Shown: in pieces, positions 1-5,017 of the stretch | How the letters are laid out: each line of letters opens with the position of its first letter | Numbering within the stretch: position 1 is the stretch's first letter | DNA from: Actinomycetes bacterium | GTDB taxonomy: Bacteria; Actinomycetota; Actinomycetes; Propionibacteriales; Nocardioidaceae | DNA length: 5,017 nt | Reading direction: 5' to 3' | NCBI GenBank assembly: GCA_023415395.1 | Contig: JAEZKN010000171.1 | Coordinates: 1 to 5,017 of the forward strand | Program-made: the position numbers and the translations under genes | Notes under the pieces: generated by a model | What the model saw: the letters and a program-made list of their open reading frames with translations, nothing else | The model's database searches: none | What the model was told of the DNA's origin: nothing

Positions 1-902
1 CCACGGGTCCCGGCGGTGGCGTGCGCGAACGTGGTGCCGTCGACGACGACCTCGAGCGGCGCCGCGGCGGGATGGTCGAGGCGGATCACGTCGCCGATCT
101 GCAGCATGGCCAGGTCGTCCGGCCCGAGGGTGGTCGGGCGGACCCGCACCGCGACGGGGACGGGGACGCGCTGGAAGCCCGCGAGCAGCTGCGCGGTGGC
201 CCGCGCCTGCTGGGCCCGCTCGCGGTCCGAGACCGGCACCGGGGCCGACGCGCGGACCAGGTGGGGGAGGAGGCCGCCGAAGGGCAGGCAGACGGTGATG
301 GGGTACGCGCGGTCGTTGATGCGCAGCTCGAGGACCGCGACGACCATGACGTCCGCGGCGCTCGCCACCTGGGCGAACTGCGGGCTGTACTCGACGCCCG
401 TGACGACCGGCTCGAGGGGCAGGACGCCAGCCATCGAGTAGCGCATCTCGCCGAGCAGCCGCTCGATCAGGCTGCGCGCGACCGCCGACTCGATCTCGCT
501 GAGCGGGCGCTCGGGCTGCTGGTCGGGGCCGGAGCCGCCGAGCATGTGGTCGATCGAGGTCATCACCGCGGCCAGCGGGACCTCGAGCACCCCGCGGGCG
601 TGGATCGGCTCGGCGGAGAACATCGTCAGGTAGGTCGTGGCGTGCAGCGAGTCGACGTACTCGGCGTAGGTCCGCTGCTCGACGGAGACCAGGTGGACCG
701 CGCAGACGGTGCGCAGCGCCGAGGTGAAGACGGTCGTGGCCTGGCGGGCGAACCCGTCGAAGGCCAGCTGCAGCATCCGCGAGTGCTCGCGGGAGAGCTG
801 GATGGGTCGACGGAAGTCGTAGGGCACCGCGTCGGCGGCGCGCCGGTGTCCCCGACCGTCCGAGGACGCGTCGGGGTGCGCAGGGCCCGCCGAGAGGAGC
901 AC
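1..902 (-). CDS. fliM: Flagellar motor switch protein FliM, 3' end cut by window edge
   Basis: FliM builds the cytoplasmic C-ring (switch) of the flagellar motor with FliG and FliN, and changes rotation direction when CheY binds. I translated about 300 codons by hand; the frame runs open off the left edge. Seen: the entry motif YDFRRP at residues 28-33, followed by an LSREH stretch, the middle domain with the FliM GGxG motif as GGSG (122-125), the RPLSEIE motif (132-138), and the start of a C-terminal SpoA/FliN-like domain from about residue 225. Perhaps 20-30 residues are missing, judged by usual FliM length. The start is uncertain. GTG at 902-900 is the only ATG/GTG/TTG upstream of the YDFRRP motif, apart from a GTG directly before PYDF that would remove the N-terminal region. 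It lacks a good ribosome binding site. The classical N-terminal CheY-binding peptide (LSQDEIDALL type) is not evident. The gap to fliL is 58 nt, unlike the tight spacing of its neighbours. Confidence 0.93.
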   Translation of the reverse strand, partial: MLLSAGPAHPDASSDGRGHRRAADAVPYDFRRPIQLSREHSRMLQLAFDGFARQATTVFTSALRTVCAVHLVSVEQRTYAEYVDSLHATTYLTMFSAEPIHARGVLEVPLAAVMTSIDHMLGGSGPDQQPERPLSEIESAVARSLIERLLGEMRYSMAGVLPLEPVVTGVEYSPQFAQVASAADVMVVAVLELRINDRAYPITVCLPFGGLLPHLVRASAPVPVSDRERAQQARATAQLLAGFQRVPVPVAVRVRPTTLGPDDLAMLQIGDVIRLDHPAAAPLEVVVDGTTFAHATAGTR

Positions 903-906
903 GCCG

Positions 907-937
907 AGCAGATCGGCCCCGCGAGGACCGACCTGAG
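907..937 (-). promoter_or_regulatory. Putative sigma-28 (FliA/WhiG-type) promoter for fliM
   Basis: On the minus strand, CTCA (937-934) is followed by 16 nt and then GCCGATCT (917-910). Written as an extended -35, TCAGGTCG (936-929) sits 11 nt from GCCGATCT, the same spacing as the enteric sigma-28 consensus TAAAGTTT-N11-GCCGATAA. A near copy precedes flbD. A start about 7 nt beyond the -10 falls on or next to the fliM GTG at 902, implying a leaderless mRNA. The motif and spacing are seen; promoter activity is inferred. Confidence 0.5.
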
Positions 938-960
938 GGAATGTGCGCCTCCGGTTTCCG

Positions 961-1404
961 CTACTGGGTCACGAACTCGGTGAAGTACACCTCCATCACG
1001 TCGCCGTGGTACCGGTGGTCCAGCTCGCTGGTGAGCTTCTTCTTGAGCGTCTGCCGGGTCCCGGCCTTGGCCAGGTCGTCGACGTCGCGGCCGCTGAACA
1101 GCTCGATCGCGGCGTCGAGGGCCTTGCTCCCGTCGACCTCGTGGGCGCCCTCGGTCAGCTGCAGGGCGATGCCGAGCTTGAGGTAGTGCCCGCCCGCGAG
1201 GTTGATCTGGGTCGACTCCAGCGGCAGCATCTCGCCCGGCTTCGGCTCCACCGGGCCGTCGCCGCCGCGGAGCAGGAAGAACCAGGCCGCGCCGGCCACC
1301 AGCGCCACCGCGAGGACGAGGACGAGGGCCTTCCTCCCGCGGGACTTCGGCTGCTCGGACCCGGCGATCTCCTCGGCGGTCTTCGGCATCTCGGTGACCG
1401 TCAT
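961..1404 (-). CDS. fliL: Flagellar basal body-associated protein FliL
   Basis: FliL is a single-pass inner-membrane protein that surrounds or stabilises the MotA/MotB stator and affects torque. The 147-residue product has a short cytoplasmic N-terminus with a basic patch (KSRGRK, 20-25), one hydrophobic transmembrane segment at about 26-45, and an extracytoplasmic domain. The typical FliL beta-strand GGHYLKLGIALQL follows the membrane segment. The C-terminus EVYFTEFVTQ is the family's usual ending. Length is normal for the family. The ATG at 1404 overlaps the motB stop in an ATGA arrangement and has a GAGGAG ribosome binding site 8 nt upstream, inside motB, so translation is probably coupled to motB. 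It lies between the stator genes and fliM, as in many Gram-positive flagellar clusters. Confidence 0.94.
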   Translation of the reverse strand: MTVTEMPKTAEEIAGSEQPKSRGRKALVLVLAVALVAGAAWFFLLRGGDGPVEPKPGEMLPLESTQINLAGGHYLKLGIALQLTEGAHEVDGSKALDAAIELFSGRDVDDLAKAGTRQTLKKKLTSELDHRYHGDVMEVYFTEFVTQ

Positions 1405-2246
1405 GGCTGGGGCTCCTCTCCGGCCCGGGCGAAGTCGTCGAGCAGGGCACGCGACTCCTCGGCGATCGGGGAGAGCACGACGATGTCGACGCGCTTGTTC
1501 ACCTGCTGCGATCCGGGCTTGCTGGGGTCGACGAGCGGTCGCTCGTGACCGAAGGCCGCCACCGAGAGCCGGTCTGCCGGCACCTGGCCGACCTCGTCGA
1601 GCCGGCGCAGCACGGTGACCGCGCGCGCTGCCGAGAGGTCCCAGTCGGTGGCGTAGTACCGGGGGCTGACCTGCACCTGGTTCGTGTGCCCGTCGACGCG
1701 GAGGTCGTCGGGGAGCTGGCGCAGCACCGGCGCGAGCGCGTCGACGACCCGCTCGCCCCGCGGGCTCAGGTCCGCGACGTCGTTCTCGAACACGACGTGC
1801 CGGGAGACCAGGCTGATGACCAGGCCGCGGTCGTCGATGGACATCTTCACGTCCTGGCCGAGGCCCTGCTCGCGCAACAGCTGCTCGGCGTCCTCCCGGA
1901 TCGCCTCGAGGCGGGCCAGCTCGCGCCGTGCGGTGCCCGCGGCCTCGGCGCCGGCGGCGGCTGCGTCGGAGTCGAAGACCTGCGTGCTGACCACGCTCTG
2001 CTCGGCCAGGTTCGGCTGGTTCTCGAGCAGCGAGCTCGAGCCCTGCATGAACGAGCTGCTGGGGCCGAATCCCTCGGCGAGGCCCGCCCGCAGCGCGTTG
2101 AACTTCTGCTCGTCGACCTGGCTCATCGCGAACATCACGATGAACAGCACCATGAGGAGCGTGAGCATGTCGGCGTAGGTCACGAGCCAGCGCTCGTGGT
2201 TCTCGTGCTCCTCCTCCTGGTGGCGGCCCCCCCGGCGTCCGGCCAT
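1401..2246 (-). CDS. motB: Flagellar stator protein MotB
   Basis: MotB is the peptidoglycan-anchored stator subunit that forms the ion channel with MotA. The 281-residue product has a charged cytoplasmic N-terminus (1-19) and one transmembrane helix (about 20-42) containing TYADMLTLL. Asp26 is the expected ion-carrying residue, equivalent to Asp32 of E. coli MotB. A plug/linker region follows (about 45-65), then an Ala/Glu-rich, probably helical stretch (93-127). The OmpA-like peptidoglycan-binding domain covers about 140-260, with DGHTNQ (185-190), the DLSAARA motif (203-209) and NKRVDI (250-255). The usual HTD is HTN here (Asn189). The ATG at 2246 lies 2 nt after the motA stop, with a modest GAGG 10 nt upstream. 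An open extension to 2444 was rejected because it overlaps motA and has no family similarity. The stop overlaps the fliL start. Confidence 0.96.
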   Translation of the reverse strand: MAGRRGGRHQEEEHENHERWLVTYADMLTLLMVLFIVMFAMSQVDEQKFNALRAGLAEGFGPSSSFMQGSSSLLENQPNLAEQSVVSTQVFDSDAAAAGAEAAGTARRELARLEAIREDAEQLLREQGLGQDVKMSIDDRGLVISLVSRHVVFENDVADLSPRGERVVDALAPVLRQLPDDLRVDGHTNQVQVSPRYYATDWDLSAARAVTVLRRLDEVGQVPADRLSVAAFGHERPLVDPSKPGSQQVNKRVDIVVLSPIAEESRALLDDFARAGEEPQP

Positions 2247-2248
2247 GG

Positions 2249-3013
2249 TCAGGCCGCCTCGGGTCGCTGCTCGGCGGGCAGGCGCGAGGAGAGCCGCTGG
2301 GCCACGATGCGCGGGTTGGAGCCGGCCTGGACGGCGGCGACGCCCTCGACGATCAGCTCCATCCGGTGGACCTCGAGCTCGGCGAGACGCTTCAGGCGGG
2401 CCGCGACGGGCAGGAAGATGACGTTGGCCGACAGCACGCCCCACAGGGTCGCGACGAAGGCGCCGGCGATCAGGTGCCCGAGCTCCTCGGGGTTGGCCAG
2501 CGACTCGAGGACGTGCACGAGGCCCATGACCGTGCCGACGATGCCGATCGTCGGCGCGTAGCCGCCGGCGGCGGTCCAGAACTTGGCGGCCTGCTTGTCG
2601 TCGTTGGCCTGGGCGTCGATCTCGGCCTCGAGGATCTCGCGGAGCTCCTCGGGGTCGGTGCCGTCGATGGCCAGGGTCAGCGCACGGGCCAGGAACGGGT
2701 CCTCGACGGTCTGCAGCGCGTCCTCGAGCGAGAGCAGGCCCTCGCGGCGCGCCTTCTCGGCGAGGGAGACGATCTCGGGGATGAGGTCGGCCGGCCCCGC
2801 GGCCGGGGCGGTGAACGCCCGCTTGAGGCCCTTGAAGGCGCCCTTGGTGTCGGCGATGGTGCCGCCGGCCATCGAGATCAGCAGCGTCACGCCGAAGACC
2901 AGCAGCATCGGCGGGATGAGGATGAGCGCGGTGGGGTCGCCGCCCTCCATCATGTTGGCGATCACCACGATGACCAGCGCCAGCAGGACGCCGATCAGGG
3001 TTGCCGGATCCAC
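2249..3013 (-). CDS. motA: Flagellar stator protein MotA
   Basis: MotA is the multi-pass stator subunit that couples ion flow to rotor torque by contacting FliG. The 254-residue product shows four hydrophobic segments: about 4-20, 28-49, 153-172 and 182-204. The cytoplasmic loop between TM2 and TM3 holds ARREGLLSLED (88-98), where the family carries the charged residues that act on FliG. The third segment has the MotA signature PTIGIVGTVMGLV (154-166) with the conserved proline Pro154. Length matches the Gram-positive MotA family. The start is a GTG at 3013, one base after the flbD stop, with GGAG 7 nt upstream inside flbD, so translation is likely coupled. A short GC-rich inverted repeat at 2791-2806 lies inside the gene and encodes APAAGPA. 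Confidence 0.96.
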   Translation of the reverse strand: MDPATLIGVLLALVIVVIANMMEGGDPTALILIPPMLLVFGVTLLISMAGGTIADTKGAFKGLKRAFTAPAAGPADLIPEIVSLAEKARREGLLSLEDALQTVEDPFLARALTLAIDGTDPEELREILEAEIDAQANDDKQAAKFWTAAGGYAPTIGIVGTVMGLVHVLESLANPEELGHLIAGAFVATLWGVLSANVIFLPVAARLKRLAELEVHRMELIVEGVAAVQAGSNPRIVAQRLSSRLPAEQRPEAA

Positions 3014-3014
3014 G

Positions 3015-3314
3015 TCAGGACTCCGTCCGGGCGACCCGACCTCGGCTCGCAGGGTGCTCGCTGACCGTGCCGAGGCGCGGTGCGGTGCTCGTCACCGACG
3101 CGCCCCAGTTGTCGGCCTCGAGGTAGGAGCTCAGGGCGAGCACCTCGCCGCGGTGGCGGCGCACCGAGTCGACGACCTCGTCGAGGGACTCGGTGACGAC
3201 GTACTTCTTGCCGTCGACGAGGGTCACCACCGTGTCGGGGGTCGCGTCGACGCGCTCGATCAGGTCGGAGTTCAGGGCGAACACCGATCCCGAGAGTCGC
3301 GTGAGTGTGATCAT
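3015..3314 (-). CDS. flbD: FlbD/SwrD family flagellar protein
   Basis: This small protein of the FlbD family (SwrD in Bacillus subtilis) is known there to raise flagellar power, probably through the stators. It is unrelated to the Caulobacter regulator also called FlbD. The 99-residue product begins with the family hallmark MITLTRLSG, then FALNSDLIERVDATPDTVV, a GKKYVV strand and ESLDEVVDSV (residues 1 to about 53). The remaining roughly 45 residues are low-conservation and make it longer than the common 60-80-residue forms. The ATG at 3314 is chosen because it starts the hallmark and has AAGGA 10 nt upstream; a longer frame from 3353 has a poorly spaced site and adds non-family residues. Position after flgE and before the stator genes fits a stator-related role. 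It is likely the first gene of a transcript. Confidence 0.9.
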   Translation of the reverse strand: MITLTRLSGSVFALNSDLIERVDATPDTVVTLVDGKKYVVTESLDEVVDSVRRHRGEVLALSSYLEADNWGASVTSTAPRLGTVSEHPASRGRVARTES

Positions 3315-3369
3315 GCGTGCACCGTCCTTGTGCGTTGCCGAGATGCCTTCCATGGCTTCTCGGTGAGAC

Positions 3370-3397
3370 TGATCGGCCGCCCCCGACCCGACTTGAG
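3370..3397 (-). promoter_or_regulatory. Putative sigma-28 (FliA/WhiG-type) promoter for flbD-motAB-fliL
   Basis: On the minus strand, CTCA (3397-3394), 16 nt, then GCCGATCA (3377-3370). In the enteric sigma-28 format it reads TCAAGTCG-N11-GCCGATCA, matching TAAAGTTT-N11-GCCGATAA at 12 of 16 positions with exact spacing. Aligned over 27 nt with the copy before fliM, 19 bases are identical. The expected start near 3363 gives a leader of about 50 nt with an AAGGA site for flbD. The motif is seen; its activity is inferred. Confidence 0.55.
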
Positions 3398-3415
3398 GGG
3401 TTGGGGGCGGCCGAT
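3372..3415 (-). terminator. Strong inverted repeat after flgE, possible terminator
   Basis: Perfect 13-bp arms at 3372-3384 and 3403-3415 (ATCGGCCGCCCCC and its complement). On the minus strand they are followed by one mismatch, a further 4-bp ACCC/GGGT pairing, and an 8-nt loop. It lies 26 nt beyond the flgE stop in the only long intergenic region, so it could end or stabilise the fliK-flgD-flgE mRNA. There is no clear U-tract on either strand, so classical intrinsic termination is uncertain. The descending arm overlaps the -10 element of the flbD promoter candidate. Confidence 0.55.
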
Positions 3416-3440
3416 TTCAGGAGCTGCGGCGCCGGTGCGG

Positions 3441-4235
3441 TCAGCGCTTGATGTTGACCAGGTCCTCCAGCACCTGGTCGGAGGTGGTGATCACGCGGGA
3501 GCTGGCCTGGAAGCCGCGCTGGGCGAGGATCAGGTTGGTGAACTCCGCGGCCAGGTCGACGTTCGACATCTCCAGGGTGCCGGCCACGAGGACGCCGTTG
3601 CCCTCGACGCCGGGGCCGTCGATCGTCGGGTCGCCGGAGTTGGGCGACGCGCGGAAGGTCGTGTCTCCCGCCTTCTCCAGGCCCAGCGGGTTCGGGAAGT
3701 CGGCGATCGCGATCGTCGGGCCCTCCCACGGGTCGCCGTCGGTGTCGACGCCGCGGATGACGCCGTCCTTGCCGATGCTGTAGGACTGCAGGTCCTCGAA
3801 GTCGACGACGATGTCGTCGCCGTTGACGTCCTGGACGCGCATGCCGCTCGGAGTCACCAGCATGCCGGTCTCGTCGAAGGTGAACGCTCCGGCCCGGGTG
3901 TAGAGGCGCTCGTCGCCGGCCATCACCACGAAGAAGCCGTCGCCCTGGATCATCAGGTCGGTGGGGCGGCCGGTGGTCTGCGCCGCGCCCTGGGTGAAGT
4001 TGGTGGGCGTGGCGGCGATCTGCACGCCCAGGCCGACCTGGATCGGGTTGCTGCCCCCACGCTCGCCGCCACCGGCGGAGCCGGCGGTCAGCATCTGGCT
4101 GAGGGTGTCGGAGAAGACGGTGCTGCTCGCCTTGAAGCCCGTCGTGTTGGCGTTGGCGATGTTGTTGCCGGTGACGTCCAGCATGGTCTGGTTCACGCGC
4201 AGGCCGCTGATGCCGGCGAAGAGGGAGCGGAGCAT
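3441..4235 (-). CDS. flgE: Flagellar hook protein FlgE (short Gram-positive form)
   Basis: FlgE polymerises outside the cell into the hook joining rod and filament, exported by the flagellar type III system. The 264-residue product opens with MLRSLFAGISGL and the rod/hook motif NNIANANTTGFK (24-35), has the FlgE/F/G core motif IQGDGFF (96-102) followed by YTRAGAF, and ends with the Flg_bbr_C helix containing SNVDLAAEFTNLILAQRGFQASSRVI. It lacks the large surface domains of the roughly 400-residue enteric hook protein. The size alone would suggest the rod protein FlgG, but the short Bacillus subtilis hook protein has the same length and the same place after flgD and before swrD/flbD, so FlgE is preferred. 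The ATG at 4235 has GGAAGG 10 nt upstream and lies 18 nt after the flgD stop. An acidic stretch (NGDDIVVDFED) occurs mid-protein. Confidence 0.92.
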   Translation of the reverse strand: MLRSLFAGISGLRVNQTMLDVTGNNIANANTTGFKASSTVFSDTLSQMLTAGSAGGGERGGSNPIQVGLGVQIAATPTNFTQGAAQTTGRPTDLMIQGDGFFVVMAGDERLYTRAGAFTFDETGMLVTPSGMRVQDVNGDDIVVDFEDLQSYSIGKDGVIRGVDTDGDPWEGPTIAIADFPNPLGLEKAGDTTFRASPNSGDPTIDGPGVEGNGVLVAGTLEMSNVDLAAEFTNLILAQRGFQASSRVITTSDQVLEDLVNIKR

Positions 4236-4253
4236 GGGGGTGCAACCTTCCGG

Positions 4254-4691
4254 TCAGGGGATGGGGTCGGGGGTGATCGGGGTGGCGGACACGGTCTGGA
4301 CCTGGCCGAGCGAGACCGTCTGGCCGTCGACGTTGAGCGTCGGCCCGGTGACGTCGTAGCTCACCGAGCCGACCTGGCCGGTGTGCGGGTCGCCGTTCTC
4401 GTCCAGGTAGCTGACGTAGCGGCCGACCAGTCCGGTCGCGCCGAACGAGACCTGGGCCGCGAGCAGCGCGGCGGTCTGGTCGGCGACGTCCTGCATCTTC
4501 TCCAGGGCGGTGAACTGCGCGGACTGGGCGAGGAACTCGCCGGAGTCCGCCGGGTTCATCGGGTCCTGGTAGCGCAGCTGGGCGACCAGCAGCTCGAGGA
4601 ACATCTGCTTGTCCTCGCTGGTGCCGGGGGTCTGCGTCGAGGGCTGGTAGAAGCCAGTGCTCGTCACGCCCTCGGTCGCGGGGATCGACAC
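4254..4691 (-). CDS. flgD: Flagellar hook capping protein FlgD
   Basis: FlgD forms the scaffold cap at the tip of the growing hook and is needed for FlgE assembly. The 145-residue product has a Ser/Thr/Pro-rich N-terminal export region (1-26), then the FlgD N-domain: DKQMFLELLVAQLRYQDPMN (27-46), followed by PADSGEFLAQSAQFTALEKM (47-66). A small beta-rich Tudor-like region occupies about 82-140 (ATGLVGRYVSYL... and a DGQTVSLGQVQTV ending). The Ig-like FLGD domain of long enteric forms is absent, and the length resembles the short Bacillus FlgD. The start is GTG at 4691 with an excellent AGGAGG site (4702-4697) 5 nt upstream that overlaps the fliK stop codon. Order fliK-flgD-flgE is the standard hook block. 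Confidence 0.94.
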   Translation of the reverse strand: MSIPATEGVTSTGFYQPSTQTPGTSEDKQMFLELLVAQLRYQDPMNPADSGEFLAQSAQFTALEKMQDVADQTAALLAAQVSFGATGLVGRYVSYLDENGDPHTGQVGSVSYDVTGPTLNVDGQTVSLGQVQTVSATPITPDPIP

Positions 4692-4701
4692 GGGAACCTC
4701 C

Positions 4702-5017
4702 TCACATCATCACGTCGAGCCCGCCGGCTCGGCCGGCGGCCGTCCGGGAGGACTCGACGCTTCGGTCGGGGATGCCGTCCGTGGCACCGGGGCGTGCGTC
4801 CTGCGGGTTCCGCCCCCGGCGTTCCTCCCCCTGGGAGGTGGTGCCGGGCGCGGTGCCGTCCGCGGTGCCGCCGCCGACGTCCACCGGCAGGCCGCCGGTG
4901 GTGGTCGGGACGTCGGTGCGGACGGTCGTCGGGGAGGCGGCGACCTGCGGCGGCGCGACCGACTCGGTGAGGTGGCGGACCACGCCCTTCGCGTCGTGGC
5001 TGCCCGCCGCCACGAGG
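4702..5017 (-). CDS. fliK: Flagellar hook-length control protein FliK, C-terminal part only
   Basis: About 105 codons of the 3' end are present; the gene begins beyond the right edge, since the frame is open to the last base and the GTG at 5013 lies mid-domain. The visible sequence starts LVAAGSHDAKGVVRHLTESV, which fits the helical part of the FliK C-terminal substrate-specificity-switch domain, and later has GLPVDVGGGTADG. It then ends in a polar Gly/Arg/Gln-rich tail of the kind seen at FliK C-termini. FliK measures the hook and switches export from hook to filament subunits. The assignment rests on this weak similarity plus position directly upstream of flgD and flgE. A Thr/Pro-rich stretch interrupts the domain compared with what I expect, and I cannot judge whether it is a lineage insert. 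Stop TGA at 4704-4702. Confidence 0.72.
   Translation of the reverse strand, partial: LVAAGSHDAKGVVRHLTESVAPPQVAASPTTVRTDVPTTTGGLPVDVGGGTADGTAPGTTSQGEERRGRNPQDARPGATDGIPDRSVESSRTAAGRAGGLDVMM
4721..4739 (-). repeat. Short perfect hairpin at the 3' end of fliK
   Basis: Arms CCGCCGGC (4721-4728) and GCCGGCGG (4732-4739) flank a 3-nt loop. The hairpin lies about 18 nt upstream of the flgD ribosome binding site, within fliK codons for the residues before GLDVMM. It could affect flgD translation or mRNA stability, but high G+C makes such palindromes common. Confidence 0.35.

Noticed and set aside
626..1450. Minus-strand frame spanning fliL and the beginning of fliM
   Set aside because: It is out of frame with both recognised proteins, its sequence is Pro/Arg/Ser-rich, and it shows no family motif.
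21..1548. Long plus-strand open frames opposite fliM, fliL and motB
   Set aside because: Composition is typical of antisense shadows in high-G+C DNA (Arg/Gly/Val/Glu/His-rich), and the opposite strand encodes recognisable flagellar proteins.
2247..2444. N-terminal extension of motB by 66 codons
   Set aside because: It overlaps the 3' end of motA in another frame and has no MotB-like sequence. The ATG at 2246 gives a normal MotB N-terminus 2 nt after the motA stop.
2791..2806. GC-rich inverted repeat CCGGCC-CCGC-GGCCGG inside motA
   Set aside because: It falls in an Ala/Gly/Pro-coding loop segment, where GC-only codons readily give palindromes, and has no nearby regulatory context.
3441..4235. 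Reading the hook gene as the distal rod protein FlgG
   Set aside because: Length and domain pattern overlap with FlgG, but the MLRSL..GISG start, the position after flgD and before flbD, and the equal-sized Bacillus subtilis hook protein favour FlgE.
2995..4245. Minus-strand 416-codon frame across flgE and flbD
   Set aside because: It is a shifted-frame shadow of flgE and flbD, rich in Arg/His/Pro, and crosses the hairpin region.
2583..4970. A 795-codon open frame on the plus strand, antisense to motA, flbD, flgE, flgD and fliK
   Set aside because: It is antisense to five genes with clear family motifs and crosses their intergenic gaps. Its translation is low-complexity Gly/Val/Asp/Arg sequence with no domain. 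Long antisense frames are expected where third codon positions are almost all G/C.
1..5017. Signs of an undescribed defence, mobile or biosynthetic system
   Set aside because: Every gene matches a known flagellar family in a conserved order. I saw no transposase, integrase, direct-repeat array, tRNA or compositional break.

Overview
The window is about 70% G+C and strongly biased to G/C at third codon positions. It carries part of a flagellar gene cluster, with every gene on the minus strand. The gene order, the protein types and the high G+C all point to a motile actinobacterium, plausibly Nocardioides-like; the genus is a guess from protein wording. The short hook protein and short hook cap match the Gram-positive forms seen in Bacillus rather than the long enteric ones.

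Layout in the direction of transcription (right to left): the C-terminal end of fliK (hook-length control, cut by the right edge), flgD (hook cap), flgE (short hook protein), a 126-bp intergenic region, flbD/swrD, motA and motB (stator), fliL (stator-associated membrane protein), a 58-bp gap, and fliM (C-ring switch protein, cut by the left edge). Spacing is otherwise tight: 10 nt fliK-flgD, 18 nt flgD-flgE, 1 nt flbD-motA, 2 nt motA-motB, and a 4-nt stop/start overlap at motB-fliL. This looks like translational coupling. The only two breaks are flgE|flbD and fliL|fliM.

The most interesting signal is that both breaks carry nearly the same promoter-like motif on the coding strand: CTCA, then exactly 16 nt, then GCCGATC. 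It resembles flagellar sigma-28 (FliA/WhiG-type) promoters. The copy before flbD lies inside a 13-bp perfect inverted repeat that could end the upstream fliK-flgD-flgE transcript. The copy before fliM places the expected transcription start almost exactly on the only usable fliM start codon (GTG), which has no good ribosome binding site. That suggests a leaderless fliM transcript. The inferred picture is an early hook block followed by FliA-driven stator and switch genes.

Functionally, FliK and FlgD set hook length and cap hook growth, FlgE forms the hook, MotA/MotB form the ion-driven stator, FliL and FlbD support stator function, and FliM forms the rotor switch. I see no mobile element, CRISPR array, RNA gene or unknown protein system. 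The long plus-strand open frames are shadows caused by the high G+C.
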